Source: Periplaneta americana (Eukaryota; Arthropoda; Insecta; Blattodea; Blattidae). From it: a DNA stretch of 64,000 bases. The stretch is from contig NC_091120.1 of assembly GCF_040183065.1 (NCBI RefSeq), positions 75,060,708 through 75,124,707 of the forward strand, in the 5' to 3' direction. Made by a program: the position numbers and the translations under genes. The notes beneath the pieces are model-generated. The model did not search any database, was not told where the DNA came from, and was given only the letters and a program-made list of their open reading frames with translations. Of the stretch, positions 36,325 to 47,915 are shown in pieces. Each line of letters begins with the position of its first letter. Position 1 is the first letter of the stretch.

Positions 36325-37735
36325 TGACCCCGGGAGTCTCAACCGCCACGCCCCTGGGAGTCTTAGGCGCCAAGTCCACTGGAGACTCAACCACCACGCC
36401 AACAGGGGTCTCAACCGCCACGCCCCCAGGAGTCTCAGGCGCCAAGTCCACTGCAGACTCAACCGCCACGCCAACAGGGGTCTCAACCGCCACGCCCCCA
36501 GGAGTCTCAGGCGCCAAGTCCACTGCAGACTCAACCACCACGCCAACAGGGGTCTCAACCGCCACGCCCCCAGGAGTCTCAGGCGCCAAGTCCACTGCAG
36601 ACTCAACCGCCACGCCAACAGGGGTCTCAACCGCCACGCCCCCAGGAGTCTCAGGCGCCAAGTCCACTGCAGACTCAACCGCCATGCCAACAGGGGTCTC
36701 AACCGCCACGCCCCCAGGAGTCTCAGGCGCCAAGTCCACTGGAGACTCAACCACCACGCCAACAGGGGTCTCAACCGCCACGCCCCCAGGAGTCTCAGGC
36801 GCCAAGTCCACTGCAGACTCAACCGCCACGCCAACAGGGGTCTCAACCGCCACGCCCCCAGGAGTCTCAGGCGCCAAGTCCACTGCAGACTCAACCGCCA
36901 CGCCAACAGGGGTCTCAACCGCCACGCCCCCAGGAGTCTCAGGCGCCAAGTCCACTGCAGACTCAACCGCCACGCCAACAGGGGTCTCAACCACCACGCC
37001 CCCAGGAGTCTCAGGCGCCAAGTCCACTGCAGACTCGACCGCCACGCCAACAGGGGTCTCAACCGCCACGCCCCCAGGAGTCTCAGGCGCCAAGTCCACT
37101 GCAGACTCAACCGCCATGCCAACAGGGGTCTCAACCGCCACGCCCCCAGGAGTCTCAGGCGCCAAGTCCACTGCAGACTCAACCGCCACGCCAACAGGGG
37201 TCTCAACCGCCACGCCCCCAGGAGTCTCAGGCGCCAAGTCCACTGCAGACTCAACCGCCACGCCAACAGGGGTCTCAACCGCCACGCCCCCAGGAGTCTC
37301 AGGCGCCAAGTCCACTGCAGACTCAACCGCCACGCCAACAGGGGTCTCAACCGCCACGCCCCCAGGAGTCTCAGGCGCCAAGTCCACTGCAGACTCAACC
37401 GCCACGCCAACAGGGGTCTCAACCGCCACGCCCCCAGGAGTCTCAGGCGCCAAGTCCACTGCAGACTCAACCGCCACGCCAACAGGGGTCTCAACCGCCA
37501 CGCCCCCAGGAGTCTCAGGCGCCAAGTCCACTGGAGACTCAACCACCACGCCAACAGGGGTCTCAACCGCCACGCCCCCAGGAGTCTCAGGCGCCAAGTC
37601 CACTGCAGACTCAACCACCACGCCAACAGGGGTCTCAACCGCCACGCCCCCAGGAGTCTCAGGCGCCAAGTCCACTGCAGACTCAACCGCCACGCCAACA
37701 GGAGTCTCAACTGCCACGCCCCCAGGAGTCTCATC
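36325..37735. repeat. 72-bp minisatellite, 19 units, stop-free
   Basis: Nineteen copies of GGCGCCAAGTCCACTG-containing 72-bp units, start to start exactly 72 bp (36366 to 37662). Each unit is built of three 24-bp subunits that on the + strand read VSTATPPG, VSGAKSTA and DSTATPTG. Variation is limited to a few positions (Ala/Gly, Ala/Thr, Thr/Met and rare silent changes), so units are kept alike by unequal exchange or conversion. GC content is far above the surroundings. The + frame is open from 36276 through the array into the CFAP58 exon, but two - strand frames are also open, because the period is a multiple of three and lacks stops. Openness alone is not evidence of coding. Confidence 0.95.
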
Positions 37736-37779
37736 TGTCAAGCCCGCAGTAGTCTCAGCTGCCAAGCCCACGGAATCAG

Positions 37780-37950
37780 AAAATCAACGTGGAATTCTGG
37801 AGAAAGAAACCAAAAAATTTAAAGCAGCCATTGTTCAATTAGAAAAAGATGTGGATGAAGCCAAGTGTCAGGCAGAGAATTACAGAAATATCTGTCGCAC
37901 CCTACAGAGAGAAAGAAAGATCTTGAACAAATACATCCTTAAAGCGAAAG
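37780..37950 (+). CDS. CFAP58 exon (first recognised)
   Basis: CFAP58 is a long coiled-coil protein of the ciliary/sperm-flagellar axoneme region, needed for flagellum structure. This exon reads ILEKETKKFKAAIVQLEKDV and QRERKILNKYILKAK, matching the family's mid-region where RERDILNKNMLKA occurs. The donor at 37950 is AAAG|GTAG and leaves one base. The 5' limit is uncertain: the frame is open leftward through the minisatellite, and the most likely acceptor is GGAATCAG at 37772-37779, with alternatives at 37749 and 37758. The upstream N-terminal exons were not found. Confidence 0.8.
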
Positions 37951-38467
37951 GTAGATATCATCAGTACACAATTTGTAATGGGTTACAGATAAATGCACCA
38001 AGCAGACATTTAATTCTCACAGAGTAGCGTCACTTCAATAGAGTGAACGTATTAATATTAGAATATTACCCATCCATTCATTCTAACTTCGACACAGCCC
38101 TAGTATTATGTAGTTTGAATTCCTTTTAAAGATCGAGATCTGAAGCTGTTTGTACATGATCAGATTTTTCTTCCAATTAAATAATTTACACGGAAACTGA
38201 TCAAAGATTGATCAGTACTGAAAAATATTTGCCATAGACTGTTTCGTATTGCTAAAGATTTGATAAGATTTTAAAATATGTGCTTCAAATTCATTGTAAC
38301 CTCTGTAGGCCTATCTACTGAATACTCTATTACAGCATAAATATGTAAATCCTTTGGAGAATTACTAAGCTTTAGAATACAATATTTACCCTAAAACAAA
38401 GAATATTAGTATATTACGATTGCATATTTTTTTAAACAAAATATTTATGATTAGTATTTGCCCCACT

Positions 38468-38860
38468 TTGAGAGAGAGAAACAGAGATTAAGGGTTTTTG
38501 AGAATAAGGTGCTTAGGAAAATATTTGGGGCTAAGAGGGATGAAGTTACATGAGAATGAAGAAAGTTACACAGCGCAGAACTGCATGCATTTTATTCTTC
38601 ACCTGTCATAATTAGGAATACTAAATCCGGACGTTTGAGATGAGCAAGGTATGTAGCACCTATGGGCGAATTTAGAAGTGTATATAAAGTGTTAATAGGG
38701 AGGCCGAGACATAGGTGGGAGAATAATATTAAAATGAATTTGAGGGAGGTGGGATATGATGATAGAGACTGGATTAATCTCGCTCACAATAGGGACCGAT
38801 GGTGGGCTTATGTGAGGGCAGCAATGAACCTTTGGGTTCTTTAAAAGCCAGTAAGTGAGT
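38468..38860 (+). mobile_element. 3' end of an RT-type LINE (GTAA-tailed family)
   Basis: Decayed copy of a repeat seen six times in the window. It encodes the C-terminus of an endonuclease-reverse transcriptase: GRPRHRWENNIKMNLREVGY, then DWINLA and AMNL near the stop, followed by AGTAAGTGAGTAAG. Lies in CFAP58 intron 1. Confidence 0.75.
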
Positions 38861-39410
38861 AAGAATTTGCCCAGGTTAAAGGTTATATTCTTCTTTATTG
38901 AATAAAATACATGTATTGGTATTTAATTCGAGATATCTAGCATGCAATTTCCTCATTCATTATTTTTCATTTTGTTGTGGTATTCCACAGAACTCTCGGC
39001 ATACAGACGTGGGTTTAATTTGTATAATTGAATTAACTCGCAGACAACTTTTCTCTACCAGGACATCACTTTTTTTCGAATCCCATGGTCACGTCTTTCT
39101 AAGAATTGTCAAGTCTTCGATCGATTAGAACATGTTCTTATATGTTTTTCAAGACAATCAAAGTTAAGTATTGAAAGCTTCTTTGTCTATGCGAAGTTGC
39201 TTAAACTCAGTAATCTTTAACTGTGAAAGGTTTATATCTTACATTTCTTTTATATTTGAATGAAAAGTGTAATCGAAAAAAACATGATGTATATATTTTG
39301 TGGAACAATATTAATAACATCGCCATGTTCTTTGTTTTCTTTTCTGGCATACTAACTTGTAACCTTACGAGTTTTCATTTTTTCGTAATATTTCACTTTT
39401 CTTATTTCAG

Positions 39411-39540
39411 AGGAAGCTCATGAACAGCAAACCCTGCAAGATCAAGCGAGGAAAACGTTAGAAAACGAAATTGAAAACCTTAAGTCCGAAATAGTGAAGC
39501 AGCGAAAGACTACATCAAACCTTGAGAAGGAGAGAGACAG
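39411..39540 (+). CDS. CFAP58 exon
   Basis: Acceptor TTATTTCAG at 39402-39410 and donor GACAG|GTGAC at 39540. Reads EEAHEQQTLQDQARKTLENE and ends TTSNLEKERDR, equivalent to LHEQAKRNLEGEI..HLEKERDR in vertebrate CFAP58. The split codon with the previous exon (G+AG) gives Glu; two bases carry over to the next exon. Heptad pattern of a coiled coil throughout. A pogo-like element begins 12 bp after the donor. Confidence 0.9.
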
Positions 39541-39552
39541 GTGACAAAAATA

Positions 39553-40420
<868 letters not shown>

Positions 40421-40782
40421 TAGTCTATTTGGTAGAGAAAATATGCTCATTGATGGATTTAAAAGCATCTAGTTGTTTCTTCACCTGCCTTAACTATTAA
40501 ATGCTACAGTTAAAAGTAGGCCTATGTTTTTTTAACATTCCATTATGATTTTGAAGCTAGTGAAGTACCCGACAGCTAGTCTATAATGTAGTGTACTCAT
40601 GTATTCATATTCTGCATTTTCAAGGAATGTTTGTAGAATTTAATTTAATATATTTTATAGCAAAAATAGAATAATAAGAAGCATTAATTGGTAACAGCAA
40701 GCCGAAGGTGAGGTGAATTCTAACAATTATAATCATCGTAACAAACAAATCTTATTTTCTACTGAAACAAATTCAGTAACAG

Positions 40783-40925
40783 CCAAGTAGCTCAGTGCCT
40801 GCATACTGAACTACTGAATGAGGGGATCCAGGTTTCAAGCAACAAGGGGTTTTTCTGTGGGTACTCCAGTTCCCCTATGACATCCCAACAGTTTCTCTAT
40901 TATCATTCATTCATCACAAATGAAT
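40783..40925 (+). mobile_element. tRNA-derived SINE (short family)
   Basis: GTAGCTCAGTGCCTGCATAC resembles an A box region and CAGGTTTCAAG a decayed B box. Weak relative of the SINE at 56.9-57.1 kb. Confidence 0.45.
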
Positions 40926-40930
40926 CTGTC

Positions 40931-41890
40931 GGAGCTGAAAGGCATTAAGTCAGTTTTTGCGACTTTTCAGGAGAGACAGAAAACATTATATCGTGAAGAA
41001 AACGAAGTAAATTTGTTGAATGTTTATGTTAAGCTGTACGATAATTCCCTAGTCTATGTGTGCCACAATAGAAATACAAATTCAATTCTTCATATACATT
41101 AAAAAGATTATTTAGAAAAATTGACTTAATGCTTTTCAGCGTCATGGTTGCTACTTACACTTCATAAATACGTTACATATTTAAATATTACATAATATTT
41201 TAGTTATATTTATTTGTAACATAAATATCACCTACATTCAATGAAAATATTGTTATAAATTACAACTTTTCTTAATATATAGCAAAATACAAACTAAGTA
41301 GAGTAAAGAAGACTGAAAAACTTAGTCACTTATGACTCATGTTACACTGATACATTGATATCACAAGGCTGCAGGTCCATACCTGTGGAGTAATGGTTAG
41401 CACATCTGACCGCGAAACCAGGTGACCCAGGCTCGAATCCCAGTCAGGTCAAGTTACATGGTTGAGGTTTTTTCTGGGGTTTTCCCTCAACCCAATATGA
41501 GCAAATGCTGGGTAACTATCGGTGCTGGACCCCAGACTCATTTCACCAACATTATCACCTTCATTTCACTCAGACGCAGAATAACCTGAAATCTTGATAT
41601 AGTGTCATAAAATAATCTACTAAAACAAACAAGGACGCGGAATTGGCGAGAATTGGAAAACAGCAGTTCAGCTGCTTGGTCAACTTCGCATGGTGTGACA
41701 TGGCACTGAAAGGCAGGAAGTCAATGACTTAATGCTTTCCTCGTCCATTAACGTTACAATAGCAACAGTTTCTTCTACAAGAAGAAGGCTGACTTAATTG
41801 TTTCTTGTGCCAATTGATAGGTTTTGCTTAAATAGTTCATAATGCTAAATAAAAAAGTCCAATTTTGACTTAATGCCTTTCAACTCTGAC
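40931..41890. mobile_element. TIR element with repeated ACTTAATGC motif
   Basis: GAGCTGAAAGGCATTAAGTCA at the left is inverted at the right (TTGACTTAATGCCTTTCAACTC, 41864-41885). Two further ACTTAATGC-TTTC copies lie inside at about 41122 and 41722. Boundaries outside the motif are unclear. A SINE is inserted in it. Confidence 0.5.
41378..41605 (+). mobile_element. tRNA-derived SINE, main family, copy 1
   Basis: ACCTGTGGAGTAATGGTTAGCAC holds an A box (GGTTAGCAC region) and GGCTCGAATCCCAG a B box, the internal polymerase III promoter. The body includes GGTTGAGGTTTTTTCTGGGG and GAGCAAATGCTGGGTAACT, shared with copies at 43.1, 56.6 and 58.7 kb. Confidence 0.8.
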
Positions 41891-42618
41891 CAATTGAAAT
41901 GTAATGTGGATCCGTCATCTGTGGTGCATTGTGGATAGTCACTAATAAACTAAGTGCTGTACGCCTCTCAGCACTAGTGACATCTATGAGCATGCTTGTA
42001 GAGTCGGGGTGAATAATGGCAAGTTAAGGGCCCTCCTGCCATTAATTATTCTTGTTTTAGTTGTTGTTGTTTTCTGAACTTTCTTGAAACATAGGGTTCT
42101 TGAATATGTTCATACTCGTGAGGGTCCTAATAAGGTTGGATTTGTTGGTATTTTGCAGCCTTTTAGACATGTTATTAAGCTTTCTACTAAGGAACAGACT
42201 TTCCCTTTCTTATCTAATTATTTATGTTATTATTTTGCTCCCATTCTTAGATTGTTTTTGGCTCTATTAGTTTGGTTTGTAATGCCTTATTTTACTGGTT
42301 TAATTTCTTTTGAGATGGGTTTATTATTTTTTCTTCATTGCACTAGTTTGGGGGATATACTGTTATGATTGCTGGAAGATCATCTAATTCAAATTATGCA
42401 TTGTTAGGTGGATTAACTGCTGTTGCTCAGACAATTTCTTATAAGGTTAGATTGGCTTTAATTTAATTATCTTTTGTATTTCTATTTGGTAGTTATAATT
42501 TAATGAAATTTTATGATTTTCAGATTTATAAATGAATGATTCTTTTTACTTTCCTTTTGAGTTTGCTGAGGGTGAGTCTGATTTGTTTTCGGGATTTAAT
42601 GTTGAGTATAGAAGAGGA

Positions 42619-42620
42619 GG

Positions 42621-42678
<58 letters not shown>

Positions 42679-42821
42679 CCTGTCCTCCAGAGTGGGCGTT
42701 ATGCGGCGGGCCAGTAGCTCGCCCATGTAAAAAATATAAGTACTAAAAACGCCAAAGGAAAAATAAATGTCTTTGGCGTGGAACGGGATAAACCCCAATC
42801 CTTGGAAAGGCAGAAGAAGGC

Positions 42822-42879
<58 letters not shown>

Positions 42880-43247
42880 CTGTGGTGCTAAGCCCGTGAA
42901 AGGCCTAGACCGACCGAGCTGCTGGCCTCACGCCCACATGCCGAAGCAGAGGTGGACGATCATCCAACCAGAATGACGGTATCGTGTGGTTAGCACAATG
43001 ATACCCCCAGCCGTTATAGCTGGCTTTCGCAATCGGATTTCACTACCTATCGTAGCTCCCGAAGTGCATCACGATGCTGGGTGGGCACCAGTCCCACACA
43101 CTGGCTGAAATTTCATGGTTCATATTGGGTCGAGGGAAACCCCCTAAAAACCTCAACCAGGTAACTTGCTCCGACCAGGAATCAAACCCGGGCCACCTAG
43201 TTTCGCGGCCAGACACACTAACTGTTACTCCACAGGTGTGGACTAGA
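42619..43247 (-). mobile_element. Composite SINE insertion in the NUMT
   Basis: Flanked by AGAAGAGGA on both sides (42610-42618 and 43248-43256), a target duplication that makes nad1 continuous again. From the right it contains, in reverse, the main-family SINE head (CCACAGGTGTGG, GAATCAAACCCGGG), then a family-2 body, a (TAA)n tail (42822-42880), a third unclassified unit of about 145 bp, and a second (TAA)n tail (42621-42675). Confidence 0.75.
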
Positions 43248-43540
43248 AGAAGAGGATTTACTTTAATTTTTTGGCTGTATATGCTAGTATGTTGTTTATG
43301 AGTATATTATTTTGTATTATTTTTTTGGATGGTAATGTTAATTCTATATATTTTTTATTTTTTTTATTTTAAGCTTTCTTTTATATTTATTTGAGTTCAG
43401 GAAACAATATTGCAATTATAAGGTAAATTAATGTATTTGGATTGAAAGGGATTTTTGCCTTTATCATTAAATTATATATTACTTTCCTTAGGAATTAGGA
43501 TTTATATATTTTTATTATTAGTTTAAGTGTATTAATTTAA

Positions 43541-43616
43541 GCAAAATTAATAGAAGATTTGAACTTATTTCTTATGCTTTCAAGACATATACTTTTCTTT
43601 AAACCTTTTTAACTTT
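43541..43616 (-). pseudogene. trnS2 (tRNA-Ser UCN) copy in the NUMT
   Basis: On the minus strand AAGTATATGTCTTGAAAGCATA forms an anticodon arm with a TGA anticodon, between acceptor halves AAGTTAA and TTAATTTTG. Position between nad1 and cob is as in insect mitochondria. Not a functional nuclear tRNA. Confidence 0.65.
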
Positions 43617-43800
43617 ATCTTTTTATATTGTCTCAATTTTTTGTTACTGTGGGATTTATAATAATATTAGGAGTATAATACTGTTAGAATTTGTCCAATA
43701 ATGATATAAAACTCTTCTACTGGTCGTGTGTCAATTCATGTTAATAAAATTACAATTATCTTTATTGATGAGAATAAAAAAATCATAAAACTTTCTTAGT
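43617..43800 (-). pseudogene. cob 3' end in the NUMT
   Basis: Minus strand reads RPVEEFYIIIGQILTVLY, matching the C-terminal GARPVE..Y...GQILT.LY of insect cytochrome b. Some substitutions, for example loss of the Gly-Ala before RPVE. Confidence 0.8.
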
Positions 43801-43929
43801 TGACATGTTAAAAGTGTTATAATTTTAAAGAGGTTATATACCTTATGACAGATGGGTCCTGTTTCGACACTGGTGAGGTGTCATTTTCAATGTTTTTGCA
43901 ACTACTGCTGTTCCAGCTGATCTTGATTT

Positions 43930-44240
43930 ACGCATTGTATTCTTCACCTGACATAATTAGGAACATTAAATTCAGGGGTTTGAAATGGGAAGGGCATGTA
44001 GCACGTATGGGCGAATCCAGAAATGCATATAGAGTGTTAGTTGGGAGGACGGAGACAAAAAGACCTCTGGGGAGGCCGAGACGTAGATGGGAAGATAATA
44101 TTAAAATGGATTTGAGGGAAGTGGGATATGATGGTAGAGACTGGATTAATCTTGCTCAGGATAGGGATCAATGGCGGGCTTATGTGAGGTTGGCAATGAA
44201 CCTCCGAGTTCCTTAAAAGCCAGTAAGTAAGTAAGTAACG
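43930..44240 (+). mobile_element. 3' end of RT-type LINE, GTAA-tailed
   Basis: An intact frame to 44216 reads GHVARMGESRNAYRVLVGRT, then RPRRRWEDNIKMDLREVGYD and RAYVRLAMNLRVP before a stop. This is the C-terminus of a non-LTR endonuclease-reverse transcriptase. The tail is AAGTAAGTAAGTAA. Best preserved copy of this family here. Confidence 0.8.
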
Positions 44241-44607
44241 ATAAAGTTAAGGGTGCTGCTGTTGGGGATGGGGGGGGAGGGATTAAAAAATACACACGAG
44301 TACAAGTTCTTAAAATTCGAGATATAAAATTTACATTTGGTACTATTGTGTAATTGTGAGAAGGTATGCATCACATGCAAAACGCTGTTTATTTCATGCT
44401 GATGTAAGTAGAGAAATTCAACTTTAAATCAAGTAAACATATCATTATCATATCAAGTTTTATTTTGAGAGTTTCTTTTTAGAATGTTCAGTATACTATT
44501 TTGTAGCAGTAAAATGATTTCTTATTGTGAATTTTTCTTAACTAAATTTTGATGTAAACGGTTCTGGTATTCCAAATATTAAGTTCACCATTTCATATCT
44601 GTTATAG

Positions 44608-44803
44608 ATACGTACTTGAAAATAAGGAATTGTCAAATAAACTTGGAGAGACTTCCCATAAAGTGAAACTAAAAGAAGAAGCAATTTTTGACTATGAAAA
44701 GAAATTAATAGAGGCAGAAAAGAAGTTTCGACTACAACAAAACAGCTTTGAAGCAGTTGATAGAGGTCGGCGTGCTTTCAGCAAGCAATTGATTGAGGCT
44801 GAG
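44608..44803 (+). CDS. CFAP58 exon
   Basis: Acceptor CTGTTATAG and donor GAG|GTGAGA. The split codon AG+A gives Arg, then YVLENKELSNKLGETSHKVK and EEAIFDYEKKLIEAEKKFR, equivalent to the IFDYRKKIAESEIK region of vertebrate CFAP58. It ends KQLIEAE in phase 0. Coiled-coil heptads throughout. Confidence 0.9.
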
Positions 44804-45492
44804 GTGAGATACAAATACCTACCTGTACCTTTTACTGTGAAAAAATATTAAAAAATACTCATTTGTTTTCAGTAAAGGAGTTGGTAGAATTCGTGATCAG
44901 TGTTTCATTCGCCTGATTTATATTCACAAATCTCAAAATAACTGTGCTTCAGTTAGTTACAGAGGTATTTAGGGTAGACAGAGTTAAAAAAAAAGACATT
45001 ACGGTATTATGTAATATCAGTGATGCCTAAACTATGTGTGGAATACATAAAATGTTGCCAACTTTAAGATTACCGGTATGTACAAATTATGTATAAATAC
45101 ATAATACATTTCTGCGTTTTAAATGTGTGTTTGATTCCTACATGTTTCACTATGTTTATTTCGTTATATTCCATAGCTGTCACCTGAGAACATCAAACAG
45201 CAATAACACTGAAGACATTCCTCTGTGTTGCTACCACAAAGTCACCTATATCTGGTGTACAAAGAGTTCTGAAATATTTTCATAATTCTGTCATCTTTTG
45301 TGATAAACTTCGGTTGAATTATTAATATATACTTCCGTTTTCCTTTTCGTTCTAATATTAAAGAACATAGTGATTGATTCGTAATATTTATAACGGATCC
45401 AGAAGTGTTCTTGTCCATATCCTCACATGAACATATCATGCCTAATCCTGTTGATTTAGAATTAAGATATATAGAAAATAAGTGAATATACT

Positions 45493-46250
45493 CTAACAAA
45501 GAATGATGAAAAGAGACTGGAGGTTCAAGAAATGCCATTTAAAATTCATATAACGTGCAGGAATAAAATTTCCAACAAAAATTACAGAGAATAATTGGAA
45601 ATAACATAATGGATATTAAACATTACCAGTTAAAATGGAAAAGTCATGTTTAAAGAATAAGTAACTTGAGACCTCCTAACTAAGAATTTTATTACAGACA
45701 AAAAGTAAGATGAGTAGAAGAGTTTTAGATCCTGGAATAGGCTTCACTTGAATCTTACTGATTTTGAATTACTGCACATAGAAAAAAATGTAGATATTCT
45801 CTAAGCGAGAATAATGAAAAAAAGACTAGACGCTCAAAAAATGCGATTTCTCAGACCACTAATTCATGTAATCCGTAGTAACAAAATTGTCACAAAAAGA
45901 TCAGAGAAGGCTTGGAAATAAGTAATATAGTGCATGATATTAAACATTACCAGTTAAAATGGAAAAGTCATGTTCAAATAATAACTTGAGACTTCCCAAG
46001 CAAGAATTTTATTACAGAGCAAAGGATAGGATGATTAGAACAGTTCTGAATCTCGGAACAGACCCTCGAGTTCTAAATCTTGATAGACAAAAGAAAGAGA
46101 AGAAGAAATTTAAATAGGAAGGCAAGCTTTTCATATTACAGAGCTTAATAATAATATAAGTGGAGAAACCATGTCCAATGAATGAATTGGAATAGACTTC
46201 CAAAAGCCATGCTTCAATACTATCCCCAAGGGACGAGATCTTTAGGCCAT
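45493..46250 (+). pseudogene. Two LINE RT C-terminal fragments in tandem
   Basis: 45493-45760 and 45820-46250 are diverged copies of the same region. Both contain CATTACCAGTTAAAATGGAA, which reads IKHYQLKWKSHV, a motif of the RT C-terminus before a Gly-rich RRP block. Many stops. They lie in CFAP58 intron 3. Confidence 0.65.
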
Positions 46251-46589
46251 CTAAAAAAAAAAGGTGGTCTGAGAGTGACTCACTGAGACCATAATGGGCC
46301 TTGGACCTTATATTTGTTTGGATGATGATGATGATGATGATGACGACAATGATGACGAATATAGTTTTAGTAACTAAGATAGTTTAAATAATAAATCTTA
46401 CTCTTTCTGCAAACATGACAATGAATAGCAGATTATTATGAAATAGAAACACACCAATATCGTGTACAAATAATGTTTGATATCTACTGTATCTCAGGAA
46501 ATGGGACTTCCATCCATGTTCAAGATTTCTGGTTTTATGTAAAGGGAGAAGCAATTGCTATTACAATTTGTGTAATTATATAAGTTTAT

Positions 46590-47330
46590 CAACAGTAATC
46601 TCACTAGAGGTTTTGATTTTATCGACAAATCAAAACTCGAGTAGGATTTAATTGAATATTACACGATTAGAAGAAAGTATATAAAGATTGGAAGGAATAA
46701 AGTACCGGTACTCTAATACAATAAAATATTAATTGACTTAGTAAAATTCTATTTCACTAATGTTAGCTTGACCAAAATGTTTGAAGAGAGCCTCCATTTT
46801 CAGTTGACTGTCTAAGTGGTAAACAAATGACGATCGCAAAGCATATTTATAGTATTGTAAAGAATTTGCAGTTTGAAATGTTGGCAAACAAAGAGACAAA
46901 TGCTAGGGTAGTGATAAAACAAACAAATGCGAGGGAAGTGATAAAAATAAACAAATGCTAGGAAAGTGATAAAATTAAACAAATGCTAGAGAATTGATAA
47001 AATTATGCGATAAGTAACCATGATTGGTTGAAAGACGTTCTTTCATACCGTTTTATTGGTCAAAAGTAGTACCGTAAAGTGGGGTGACTTTGAACACTGC
47101 TTTGAATAGTAATTTAGCACCTTTTTAATTTGAATGCTGTACCCTATTCTGAAAAAACTGAACTAGTTTATTGACAACTTAAACAGTTTTTTTCGCAATT
47201 AGGTACAACATTTAATTTAGAAAGGTGCTATATTACTGTTCAAAGTCATCCCGGCATTCAAAGTCACCCCACTTTACGGTATGACATAGTAAAAGTGTAA
47301 AAGTCATAAATAAACAGTCATCAAATTGAA
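46590..47330 (-). mobile_element. Internally deleted relative of the 22.8-kb hAT
   Basis: Two blocks match that hAT in reverse: 46600-46750 (its 24787-24935) and 46855-47070 (its 22858-23015). The part between, which in the hAT includes the MITE and tandem duplication, is missing, and no coding remains. A 208-bp MITE is inserted at 47072. Confidence 0.75.
47072..47279. mobile_element. 208-bp MITE, near-perfect TIRs
   Basis: CCGTAAAGTGGGGTGACTTT and its exact inverse AAAGTCACCCCACTTTACGG form the ends, flanked by TA. The empty site is visible in the related hAT at 22858-22880 (inverse: AAAAGTAGTATGACGTAGTA). Confidence 0.9.
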
Positions 47331-47505
47331 AAAACCTACGCACTACTCAAGGGGAGTTTATAATCACAAAATTAAATGTAAGAAACAGAGGACCAATTTA
47401 GAAAAGTTTTCGTTTTTAAATAGGACCATAATAGACTGGAACCAGCTATCTGCAGCAGCTTTCGATGGCTCTTCTAAGATTAAAAAATAACTTACGTTCT
47501 TATAA

Positions 47506-47915
47506 CTGCAGTGGGTACCAGGGCATTCAGGGAAATGAAAATGCAGACCAATTGACCAAAAAGAATACGGAGATACCCTTTGTTGGACCTGAACCTGTGG
47601 TTGGAATCAGCTTACTCACTGCCAAAACCTCGCTTAAGACATGGATTAAGGATAGACATCAAATTAGATGGCAATCCTATCCTGGACAAAAACTGACTAG
47701 GAAACTGGTCTTAGGTCCAACAACTCTCTCCCCTCATCTCTGTTCAAATTGGACAGAAGAAGAATGAGAAGTGTAGTTGCATTAATTACTTGGCATGATC
47801 ACTTCAGGAAACACCTACGCACAGTGGGACTCTATAAAGAGGAACCCATGTGTCGAATGTGCAAACAGGAGGAAGAGACTGCCTCACATATTATCCTGTT
47901 TTACTTCCACTCTTA
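47506..47915 (+). pseudogene. LINE RNase H and zinc-knuckle C-terminus
   Basis: Fragment of an I/Jockey-like LINE ORF2. It opens in one frame with WVPGHSG, shifts, and reads QGNENADQLTKKNTEI, the last RNase H motif (H..I.GNE.AD). After another one-base shift near 47762 it continues MRSVVALITWHDHFRKHLR and CRMCKQEEETASHI, a Cys-rich terminal knuckle, then a stop. 5'-truncated. Confidence 0.75.

Larger units (their letters stand above)
42040..43800 (+). pseudogene. Nuclear mitochondrial insert (NUMT): nad1-trnS2-cob
   Basis: From about 42040 the + strand reads NADH dehydrogenase subunit 1: a VVVVF membrane segment, [34 protein letters not shown], then after a frameshift near 42352 [20 protein letters not shown]. 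Membrane-helix composition, mitochondrial use of TGA and AGA, and T-rich third positions fit an insect mitochondrial gene. After the SINE insertion (42619-43247) nad1 continues (GFTLIFWLYM-like; KGFLPLSLNYILLSLGI) to a stop near 43525. Minus-strand trnS2 and the end of cob follow, the ancestral insect order. Frameshifts and stops show it is dead nuclear DNA. Confidence 0.9.

Noticed and set aside
36325-37735. CRISPR-like regular array
   Set aside because: Units are contiguous and nearly identical with no unique spacers; the context is eukaryotic, so it is a minisatellite.
36194-37771. Two long minus-strand open frames (525 and 475 codons) over the minisatellite
   Set aside because: They follow from a stop-free 72-bp unit whose length is a multiple of three; both are pure repeat and lack any family motif.
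43541-43616. Functional nuclear tRNA-Ser
   Set aside because: It sits between nad1 and cob remnants and has mitochondrial form.
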